A stretch of 20,051 bases of DNA from an uncultured Opitutia bacterium (GTDB lineage: Bacteria; Verrucomicrobiota; Verrucomicrobiia; Opitutales; UBA953), in the NCBI GenBank assembly GCA_903929325.1, contig CAIYUD010000045.1, positions 1 to 20,051 on the forward strand, given 5' to 3'. The notes under the pieces were generated by a model. That model was given only the letters and a program-made list of their open reading frames with translations. It was not told where the DNA came from and searched no databases. The translations under genes were made by a program, and so were the position numbers. Shown one piece after another: positions 1 through 6,310 of this stretch (within the stretch, counting starts at the first letter, position 1; every line of letters begins with the position of its first letter).

Positions 1-177
1 TATTAAGAGCATATGGGGACAAGCCCCAGCTCTCAGGTAGTCTCTGCACCTTCCGGCGGTTCACCGCCGGCTTGGCTCAGGGTTGCCATCGGACCAAATC
101 CGGTCAGGGTTCCCTGAATTCATCCCGTCCACTTCACGCGTTACCCCGTGAAGGCACCTTCCCGACTGCTCGAGTCG
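1..177 (-). ncRNA. Group I self-splicing intron (IC3-like) in the tRNA-Ile(CAU) anticodon loop, 3' end cut by window
   Basis: On the minus strand the intron starts at 177, just after the CAT anticodon. A P1-extension hairpin CGACT/AGTCG spans 177-163. The internal guide GTG at 157-155 can pair with the exon CAT with a G.U at the splice site, as in the Azoarcus tRNA-Ile intron. P2 (CTTCAC/GTGAAG, about 153-132) is capped by a GTAA tetraloop. The P element AATTCAGGGAACC and the Q element CAACCCTGAGCCAAG form P4 as TCAGGG/CCCTGA. P6a is a perfect 7-bp stem CCGGCGG/CCGCCGG with a TGAA loop (70-53). The conserved R element GGTGCAGAGACTA follows (49-38). P8 is formed by AGAGC-TGGGG with CCCCA-TAT-GCTCT (about 32-5). 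The 3' strand of P7, P9 and omegaG lie beyond base 1. No homing endonuclease ORF is present in the visible part. P3 is short or unclear: CGGG (127-124) may pair with CCTG (37-34). Confidence 0.93.
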
Positions 178-213
178 ATGAGTCCCCTGCTCTAACCATT
201 GAGCTACAGGCCC
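178..213 (-). tRNA. tRNA-Ile(CAU), 5' exon, split by a group I intron; 3' exon outside the window
   Basis: Read on the minus strand from 213, the sequence has a 7-nt acceptor strand GGGCCTG, TA at positions 8-9, a D arm GCTC/GAGC with an 8-nt AATGGTTA loop, A26, the anticodon-stem strand GGGGA, then CT and the anticodon CAT at 180-178. It closely resembles the 5' half of bacterial tRNA-Ile2, whose CAU anticodon is modified to lysidine to read AUA. After CAT the tRNA sequence stops: the next bases do not complete the anticodon stem (TCCCC expected) and instead start a group I intron. The matching 3' exon must lie left of base 1. Elongator or initiator tRNA-Met also has CAU, but the D arm and the GAGCAGGGGACTCAT context fit Ile2 better. 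Confidence 0.88.
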
Positions 214-252
214 TAAATCAACTGCGGCCGTACAACCTTTAGCGGCTGCCGG

Positions 253-275
253 CCCAACCTATCGGGTAGGCTGGG
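253..275 (-). terminator. Imperfect hairpin between the EVE gene and the tRNA, possible terminator or processing site
   Basis: The arms at 253-261 and 267-275 pair in 8 of 9 positions, with one A/C mismatch, around a 5-nt loop. The hairpin lies downstream of the tatD/EVE-gene end (348) and upstream of the tRNA 5' end (213), all read on the minus strand. No T-run follows, so it is either a weak terminator or an RNA-processing signal if the tRNA is cotranscribed. Confidence 0.3.
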
Positions 276-347
276 TAAGAAGCGCATGAGGGAGGACTAT
301 CCACGCACCCATCAAAGTCGAAAATGGCTTAAAGGAAAGACTCAATC

Positions 348-821
348 TCAACGCCCGAGACGCTGGATGACATTACACTCGGTCGCAGTTACTGGCGTGA
401 TCGAAAGCCGATTCCCAGGACGTAGCATGAGCATCGATGTCAATTTCTGTTCGGTACGTAACATTGTCAAAGTGACCGGCCGTGCAAAGTCGGCGTGCCA
501 GGCAACATCCACCAACCACCACACGGGCTTATCCTTGGTCGCACGTGGCTCAAAGCTGTCATGCTTCCGATCAAATTGCGTGGGATCGGGATAAGGCTTC
601 GAGGCAACTCGACCCAATCCCTGTACACCGGGTTCGTCACACGATGAGTGATAAAATAAAACAAGGTCCCCCACCCTCATCTCATCGCGCATAAAATTAC
701 GTGCCTGGTAATTGCGCACACCGCTCCAGGGTTCGCTCTTACGTTTACGCAAATCGGTGAACGAGAATACATCGGGCTCTGACTTCATCAGCCAAGCGCG
801 AGCAGCGGCAGACTTACTCAT
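348..821 (-). CDS. EVE-domain protein (THYN1-like)
   Basis: This 157-residue protein is essentially one EVE domain, a PUA-like fold that in other members binds modified bases in DNA or RNA. Visible family features are the N-terminal WLMKSEPDVFSFTDL, the WSGVRNYQARNFMRDEM segment, the strand GDLVLFYHSS, the GLGRVASKPYPDPTQFD stretch and the aromatic WWLVDVAW. The length matches stand-alone bacterial EVE proteins. Its ATG (821-819) overlaps the TGA stop of tatD as ATGA, so translation is probably coupled to tatD. The cellular substrate is unknown. The pairing with TatD, a DNA/RNA exonuclease-type hydrolase, hints at a nucleic-acid role, but that is inference. Confidence 0.92.
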   Translation of the reverse strand: MSKSAAARAWLMKSEPDVFSFTDLRKRKSEPWSGVRNYQARNFMRDEMRVGDLVLFYHSSCDEPGVQGLGRVASKPYPDPTQFDRKHDSFEPRATKDKPVWWLVDVAWHADFARPVTLTMLRTEQKLTSMLMLRPGNRLSITPVTATECNVIQRLGR

Positions 822-1618
822 GGTGCAAATCCAAAAAATGCGCGCGCGTTGGCCGTGGTCACACGCTCAACCTCAGCCAATGGAAGATGCAATACCTCGG
901 CAGCCATCGCGGCAGTCTCCGGTAAGTATGCAGAATGATTATCTCTCCCTCGGTGCGACTGTGGAGCTAAATAAGGTGCGTCCGTTTCCAACATGAGATC
1001 TTCAGGACCATGCACCGCCAGCGACGCCCGCGTCACCGTACTCTTTGGGTACGTCAACACACCGGTAAACGATGCACGCCCACCGCGCTTACGCAGCTCG
1101 CGCAAACATTCCACCGACTCTGTAAAACAATGGAAGACGACCTTGCGCCAATTGACGCCACTCTGGTCGATCATCTTTACACAGTCGTGAAAGGCAGAGC
1201 GCGAATGGATAACCACGGGACAATCAAACTGCCGTGCCATGGCGAGCTGACTGCGAAATGCTTCCTGCTGACGTTGCTGAATGACTTGAGCAGCAGCGAC
1301 GTCAGAGGGTAACCGAAAATAGTCTAAACCGATTTCACCTAAAGCTGCAGGTTCAACCGTGTCTCCGAAATAGGTACCAAGCGCCGCCAAGGCATCCTGC
1401 CAATCTTCGCCGACATGGTTCGGGTGAAGTCCAACCGTGTGCCGCACATAGCCAGGATTAGCCGCAGCGAGATCGCGGTAAACTGTCCAATCATTCAAGT
1501 CCGTACCAATCGCAACCATGCCAACCACACCCGCAGCCTCCGCCTGCGCGCGGTAACTCGCAAAGCTGCCTTCGACAATCGCCGAGAGCGGATGACAATG
1601 TGAATCAATCAACGGCAC
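818..1618 (-). CDS. tatD: TatD family metal-dependent hydrolase (deoxyribonuclease)
   Basis: The 266-residue product is a TIM-barrel amidohydrolase of the TatD family, which act as Mg-dependent 3'-5' exonucleases on DNA/RNA. The metal ligands are all visible: DSHCHP near the start (H7, H9), GEIGLDY (E95), PVVIHSR (H138), VVFHCFT (H163) and LMLETDAPYLAP (D213). The length is normal for the family. The start is a GTG at 1618-1616, chosen because MPLIDSHCHP is the canonical TatD beginning. A GAGGTG Shine-Dalgarno-like sequence sits just upstream, with short spacing. It is first in a two-gene operon with the EVE protein. Despite its name it has no part in Tat export, and the tatA in this window is far away and on the other strand. 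Confidence 0.95.
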   Translation of the reverse strand: MPLIDSHCHPLSAIVEGSFASYRAQAEAAGVVGMVAIGTDLNDWTVYRDLAAANPGYVRHTVGLHPNHVGEDWQDALAALGTYFGDTVEPAALGEIGLDYFRLPSDVAAAQVIQQRQQEAFRSQLAMARQFDCPVVIHSRSAFHDCVKMIDQSGVNWRKVVFHCFTESVECLRELRKRGGRASFTGVLTYPKSTVTRASLAVHGPEDLMLETDAPYLAPQSHRGRDNHSAYLPETAAMAAEVLHLPLAEVERVTTANARAFFGFAP

Positions 1619-1897
1619 AGCACCTCAATGCAGATGAATACGTTTAGACTAAAGACTAAATGATTGGGGGATCCAGCAGCTGTCCGGGGGCCGCGCACGT
1701 TAGGGCGTGCGAAGCAGGGGTTGGACAAACTGCTGAATCCCTTACGACTTTCTTAATAAACTCTGCGTTCCGTGAAAGTTTAAAGTTTCGATAGATATCC
1801 ACAGCACTGCCTATACAGGACAAACTGGCTTGGGATTTACGCATAATCCACTTCCCCTTATCCCCTTCTCCGCCCTACTCTCACGGCTCCCTTTCTT
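1619..1897. promoter_or_regulatory. Divergent intergenic region between tatD and the yejB-like operon
   Basis: These 279 bases hold no convincing gene and must carry the promoters for tatD (minus) and the Yej-type operon (plus). Visible structure: a 6-bp hairpin CGCACG/CGTGCG with a TTAGGG loop at 1694-1711, an AT-rich block at about 1748-1800, and a tandem GACTAAA at about 1647-1660. CATAAT near 1842 could be a -10 for the plus-strand operon, but I find no well-spaced -35. The 62-codon minus-strand ORF inside it resembles no family known to me. Confidence 0.4.
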
Positions 1898-3121
1898 GTG
1901 TTTAGGTATATCCTCAGACGTCTCGCCCTGATTCCGCTGACATTCGTCGGGATCACGTTCGTTGCCTTTCTATTCACGCGCTTCGTACCGGGCGGTCCTG
2001 TCGAACGTGCTATGGCCGAGCGCCAGCAAGCAGCGCAAAAGCGCATGGGCATGGCCGGCGCAATTCAAAGTGGTACGGGTCCCGCTTCACCTGAAGAGCT
2101 CGATAGCCTGAAACGTCGTTACGGTTTCGATCGTCCACTCATTCAAGCTTACGCAATCTGGCTCGGGGTATGGCCCGGACCTTCAACATGGTCGATCACA
2201 CGCCTCGACAAAGATGGTCAGTCCAAAGTCGAAGTGCTCGATCCGGCATTTAAAGATCCTCAGACCATTCAGGTTCTCCAAAAAGACAATCAGCTCACTC
2301 TCGTAACTTCCTTGAAAGGCTGGCAGGTTGAACTCGCACCTCTCGACAACGATCCGAATCCCAGCGTTCGTGTCGTGGTCTATCGACCCAACTTCTCAGG
2401 CGTTCTCCAACTTAACCTCGGTGAGTCCGCGGAAGACGGTCGGTCGGTCTGGGAACTCATCACGAGTAAAATTCCCGTTTCGGCGTGGTTCGGTGGCTGG
2501 TCGCTTTTACTCGCTTACGCAGTGTCACTCCCGCTAGCCGTCGCGAAAGCCCTCCGACACGGAAAGCTCTTCGACTCACTGACCTCGGGTACACTCTTTG
2601 TTCTCTACGCCATCCCCGGATTCGTTCTCGCTGTCGCTCTCCAACAATGGCTGTGCTTCCGCCTAGGTTGGTTCCCGCATTCAGGTTTCGCGCCTGACTT
2701 CAAACATACCTTTGTACCGCTCACTTGCGAAACCATCGGTTCGTTCACGATGCTCACGCTCTTCGCCAAGAACAGCCTACTCGATAATCTTTCCGCTGAC
2801 CACGTTCGCACCGCCCGCGCCAAAGGACTGAGCAAGGCACGTATCGTCATTGTACATGCGCTACGAAATTCCCTCATCCCGCTGGCGGCTAACTTCGGAC
2901 ATATCATTGGCTTCTTCCTGACGGGTTCTTTCCTCATCGAATACACCTTTGATATCGACGGCATGGGCTTGCTGAGCTTCGACGCCCTCGTCCATCGCAA
3001 CTTCCCCGTCTTCCTCGGCATCCTTACCGTCAGCAGCCTGCTGATGCTTATTGGTAACGTTCTCTCCGACCTATGCGTGGCCTTGGCCGATCCACGCATC
3101 CGTTTCGACAAATCAAACTAA
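1898..3121 (+). CDS. yejB: YejB-type peptide ABC transporter permease with a periplasmic-side insertion
   Basis: This is an inner-membrane permease of the OppB/DppB/YejB family, 407 residues against about 360 for typical YejB. The N-terminus MFRYILRRLALIPLTF is the classic first helix (about 9-30). RYGFDRPLIQAY (74-85) is the conserved loop. The core helices follow from about 195, and the cytoplasmic EAA loop that contacts the ATPase is at about 303-332 (RTARAKGLSKARIVIVHALRNSLIPLA). Extra sequence at roughly 97-168 looks beta-rich and interrupts the usual loop before the LNLGES segment. The start is GTG at 1898, the only one giving the full first helix; no clear Shine-Dalgarno site precedes it. 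It heads a permease-permease-binding-protein operon and ends one base before the next start. Oligopeptide specificity is inferred from the family. Confidence 0.9.
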   Translation: MFRYILRRLALIPLTFVGITFVAFLFTRFVPGGPVERAMAERQQAAQKRMGMAGAIQSGTGPASPEELDSLKRRYGFDRPLIQAYAIWLGVWPGPSTWSITRLDKDGQSKVEVLDPAFKDPQTIQVLQKDNQLTLVTSLKGWQVELAPLDNDPNPSVRVVVYRPNFSGVLQLNLGESAEDGRSVWELITSKIPVSAWFGGWSLLLAYAVSLPLAVAKALRHGKLFDSLTSGTLFVLYAIPGFVLAVALQQWLCFRLGWFPHSGFAPDFKHTFVPLTCETIGSFTMLTLFAKNSLLDNLSADHVRTARAKGLSKARIVIVHALRNSLIPLAANFGHIIGFFLTGSFLIEYTFDIDGMGLLSFDALVHRNFPVFLGILTVSSLLMLIGNVLSDLCVALADPRIRFDKSN

Positions 3122-3122
3122 C

Positions 3123-4409
3123 ATGCAGTTCGACGCCATCACTCGACGCCGTTTTGCACGCTTCCAATCCATGAAGCGCGGTTGGTATTCATTTATTGTA
3201 CTTGGTGTTGTCAGCATCCTCGCACTCATGGGCCCTCTGCTTGTCGGAAGTCGGCCTTTAGTACTCAAACACGACGGCACATGGCGCTTCCCAGTTTTCT
3301 CAAGTCGCATCCCTGGTTCAGAATTAGGAGTACCGGGCGACGTCGAACCGAATTGGCGCATCCTGCAAACCAAGTGGCAAACGGAAGGTTCCCAAAACTG
3401 GATCATCCTTCCCCTCATTCCATTCTCTGCGAACGAAGTCTGCGAAGTTAACCTACCTGCTCAGCTTAACACCGAAGGTCGCTGGTCTTCACCTCAAGGC
3501 AGCATTACCGAAGGCCGCATCTTCCGCCTAAATACTGACGGAACTCGCGAGATGAGTTGGACGGTTATGGACGGCAAACTTCATGGCGATGCGCGCAAGA
3601 TGCGCGACAGCAGCCAAGTTGCCCGTGGTAAATTTGAAAAAGGAAAGCTCGTCGATCAAATCGGCGAAGCCGCTGACTGGACGCCCAGCGGTACACTCTA
3701 TACCTACATCCCCGCACCCGCACCACCTGGGCTTGATGGACATCTCTTGGGGACCGATGAATCCGGCCACGACATCTTCGCACGACTCTTCTACGGCTAC
3801 CGCATCATCCTCATCGCCGCCTGCATCTACATCCCCGTGATGTACATCATCGGCCTACTCCTCGGTGCAGCCATGGGATATTTCGGCGGCTGGTTCGACT
3901 TGGTCGCACAACGTGCCATCGAAGTTTGGTCCAACATTCCCTTCCTCTACGCAGTCATTCTCCTTTCCACCCTACTGGAGCCTTCGCTCGCGCTGCTCAT
4001 GATTATCTTGGTGGCGTTTTCCTGGATCGGTCTCGCACACCAAATGCGAGCTGCTGCGTATTCGACGGCCTCCAAAGATTATGTGGCAGCATCACGCACC
4101 CTCGGTGCAAGCCACTTCCGCATCATCGTCCGTCACATCCTGCCGAACACCATCACCGTCGCCGTCACTATGCTTCCTTTCAGCATCGCCGGCCTCATCG
4201 CGTCGCTCTCTGCACTCGATTACCTCGGATTCGGACTACCACCCACCGAGCCTTCGTGGGGTGAGTTATTGCGCCAAGGAAAAGAAAACTGGATGTCATG
4301 GTGGATCGCCACCCCCACTGTATTTTGCATGGTGAGCACCTTGGTGCTCGTTAACTTTGTCGGCGAAGCGGTGCGCGACGCCTTTGACCCACGTAAAACT
4401 GACGCATGA
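3123..4409 (+). CDS. yejE: YejE-type peptide ABC transporter permease with a long soluble insertion
   Basis: This is the second inner-membrane permease subunit (OppC/DppC/YejE family), 428 residues from the ATG at 3123, one base after the yejB stop. A longer in-frame start at 3051 lies inside yejB and is unlikely. The first helix is at about 22-41. A soluble stretch of about 160 residues follows (45-205), containing the YejE-like WIILPLIPFSANE and a MORN-like part at 150-178 (DGKLHGDARK, then GKFEKGKLVD). The LGTDESGHDIFARLFYG motif (209-225) opens the conserved core. The EAA loop is at about 322-343 (AASRTLGASHFRIIVRHILPN), and GFGLPPTEPSWGELL (369-383) is typical of the family. The stop overlaps the binding-protein ATG as ATGA. 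The insertion is longer than in enterobacterial YejE (about 340 residues). Confidence 0.9.
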   Translation: MQFDAITRRRFARFQSMKRGWYSFIVLGVVSILALMGPLLVGSRPLVLKHDGTWRFPVFSSRIPGSELGVPGDVEPNWRILQTKWQTEGSQNWIILPLIPFSANEVCEVNLPAQLNTEGRWSSPQGSITEGRIFRLNTDGTREMSWTVMDGKLHGDARKMRDSSQVARGKFEKGKLVDQIGEAADWTPSGTLYTYIPAPAPPGLDGHLLGTDESGHDIFARLFYGYRIILIAACIYIPVMYIIGLLLGAAMGYFGGWFDLVAQRAIEVWSNIPFLYAVILLSTLLEPSLALLMIILVAFSWIGLAHQMRAAAYSTASKDYVAASRTLGASHFRIIVRHILPNTITVAVTMLPFSIAGLIASLSALDYLGFGLPPTEPSWGELLRQGKENWMSWWIATPTVFCMVSTLVLVNFVGEAVRDAFDPRKTDA

Positions 4410-6307
4410 AACACCTCGCTTTCATTTTCGTCTGCCTGAGTGGACTCGTCGCCGCCGAGATGCGCCCTGCGGATGTCTTCCAAGACCCACGCGCTGCGAC
4501 CTTCTATAAAGAACACCCCGAGTTCTTCCATTTCGCCCAACCAAGCGATCTGCCAAGCGACCTCCAATGGGAAAACGGTGATACTGAAAAAGAGTTCTCT
4601 GATCCGGCAGCTAAACGCGGCGGTACCCTTCGCATGATGGATCGCTCAACCCCGCCCGTACTCCGACGTGTCGGTCCCAATGCCAATAACAGCTTCCGTG
4701 GTTACGCCTACGACTCCAACGATTTCAACCTGCTCGGAGCGCATCCCAACACCTACAAAACCATTCCGGGTCTCGCGACACACTGGGCGATGTCCAAAGA
4801 CGGCATGACTGCCTACTTCCGCCTCGACCCGAATGCCCGCTTCACCGACGGACAACCCGTCACCGCCGACGATTATCTGTACACCTTCTACTTCCACCGC
4901 TCCCCCTGGGCAGATGCGGATTGGTATGCCGACTTCTATACACGCGAATGGGGCGGCATCACCAAGTACGACGATTACACCATCGCTGTACATGCTCCGC
5001 GCAAGCGTCCCGACCAAATCAATTGGCTCGGAGGCCTACCACCCACACCCCGCCAGTTTTACAAAGACTTTGGTCCCGATTACGTCACTGCCTACGCTCA
5101 GAAATTCCAACCGACGACGGGCGCCTACGAAATTCGTCCCGAAAATTTCCGACGCGACCAAGAAATTGTGATGACACGCGTGCAAGATTGGTGGGGCGAC
5201 CATCGCAAGTTCTACCGCAACCGCTATAACGTCGATGCGATTGAATTTCGTATCGTTCGTGAAATCGACAAAGCTTATCAAATCCTACTTCAAGGCGAAT
5301 TGGATATGATGCCAATTGGCACGCCACGCTATTGGTACGGGACCAATGATACCGATGCCTTCCAAAAAGGTTACTTAACCAAAGTTCAGTTCTTCAACGA
5401 CATCCCCCGCCCCCCTTACGGCATCTACCTCAACATCCTGCGTGCACCACTCGATAACCGTGACATCCGCATCGGCATTCAGCACTCCATCGACTTCCAG
5501 CGCATCATCGACACCTTCTACCGTGGTGACTACGAGCGCTTAAATCAATTTAGCGAAGGCTACGGCGACTACACCGATAACTCCATCAAAGCCCGGCCCT
5601 ATTCACCCAAGCTTGCCCGCGAAGCCTTTGCACGTGCTGGCTATACCGAACTCGGATCAGACGGCGTACTGCGTAACGCTCAAGGGCAGCGCTTGTCGTT
5701 TATGCTGACGTTTGACGACTCCGATCGTCGGAAATTCCTTTCAACCCTGGTTGAATCTGCGCTGCGTTGTGGATTAGAGCTACGCACAGAATCCCTCGAA
5801 CACACCACCATGTACCGCAAAGTTATGGAGAAACGTCATGACATGTGTTTCTGGGCATGGAATGCTTCCGGCAAATACCCTGAGCTTTGGCAATCTCACC
5901 ATAGCGAAAACGCTATCGAGAAATCCTCCTCCGGCGTCATCGTTCCTAAACGCCAAACCAACAACATCACAGGTTCTCACGATCCCGCGATCGATAAACC
6001 TATCGATGCATTCCGTGCATCGACCGATGAAGATGAAATGAAGAAGCTTTCGTTCAGGATACAACGACTCGTGGACGACGAAGCTAGCTTTGTACCTGCC
6101 TTCCGTTTACCCGGTTATCGCATCGCCCATTGGCCTTGGTTGCGTTTCCCGGCTGAGTTCGATGTCCGCTCCAGCGACGAACCTTTTACCTACGGCCTCT
6201 TCTGGTTAGACACAGCGCAACGTGATGTAGAGCTCGCCAACTTCAAAGCCGGTAAAGTACGTGGCGAACCGACGACGCGTATCTTTGACCGCTGGCGGAC
6301 AAACTAA
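4406..6307 (+). CDS. yejA: YejA-type periplasmic extracellular solute-binding protein (family 5)
   Basis: The 633-residue product begins with a Sec signal peptide (positive K2, hydrophobic 4-15, likely cleavage after V-A-A at residue 17). It continues as a cluster C oligopeptide/dipeptide-type binding protein. Family signs are KRGGTLRMMD at the start of the mature fold, the YDSNDFNLLGA segment, GLATHWAMSKDGMTAYFRLDPNARFTDG, then PVTADDYLYTFYF, and a later PYGIYLNILRAPLDNRDIRIGIQHSIDF. The length matches YejA. It would capture peptides or similar ligands in the periplasm and deliver them to the two permeases upstream, to which it is coupled by an ATGA overlap. The gene order (B-E-A) differs from E. 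coli (A-B-E-F), and no ATPase gene follows. The exact ligand cannot be read from the sequence. Confidence 0.9.
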   Translation: MKHLAFIFVCLSGLVAAEMRPADVFQDPRAATFYKEHPEFFHFAQPSDLPSDLQWENGDTEKEFSDPAAKRGGTLRMMDRSTPPVLRRVGPNANNSFRGYAYDSNDFNLLGAHPNTYKTIPGLATHWAMSKDGMTAYFRLDPNARFTDGQPVTADDYLYTFYFHRSPWADADWYADFYTREWGGITKYDDYTIAVHAPRKRPDQINWLGGLPPTPRQFYKDFGPDYVTAYAQKFQPTTGAYEIRPENFRRDQEIVMTRVQDWWGDHRKFYRNRYNVDAIEFRIVREIDKAYQILLQGELDMMPIGTPRYWYGTNDTDAFQKGYLTKVQFFNDIPRPPYGIYLNILRAPLDNRDIRIGIQHSIDFQRIIDTFYRGDYERLNQFSEGYGDYTDNSIKARPYSPKLAREAFARAGYTELGSDGVLRNAQGQRLSFMLTFDDSDRRKFLSTLVESALRCGLELRTESLEHTTMYRKVMEKRHDMCFWAWNASGKYPELWQSHHSENAIEKSSSGVIVPKRQTNNITGSHDPAIDKPIDAFRASTDEDEMKKLSFRIQRLVDDEASFVPAFRLPGYRIAHWPWLRFPAEFDVRSSDEPFTYGLFWLDTAQRDVELANFKAGKVRGEPTTRIFDRWRTN

Positions 6308-6310
6308 AGC

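Noticed and set aside
286..1312. Several plus-strand ORFs of 60-100 codons opposite tatD and the EVE gene
   Set aside because: They are antisense shadows of genes with full family motifs on the minus strand, and their translations are Arg/Pro/Thr-rich nonsense.
1656..1844. A 62-codon minus-strand ORF in the tatD/yejB intergenic region
   Set aside because: The translated sequence resembles no family I know and crosses the 1694-1711 hairpin. It also lies where the tatD promoter must be. It is treated as a chance ORF.
2605..3111. A 168-codon minus-strand ORF opposite the YejB-type gene
   Set aside because: It is an antisense shadow: the opposite strand encodes the conserved EAA loop and membrane helices, and this translation has no plausible domain.
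3051..3122. Upstream start for the YejE-type permease inside yejB
   Set aside because: It would add 24 residues read from the yejB coding region in another frame. The ATG at 3123 gives the normal N-terminus and a one-base gap.
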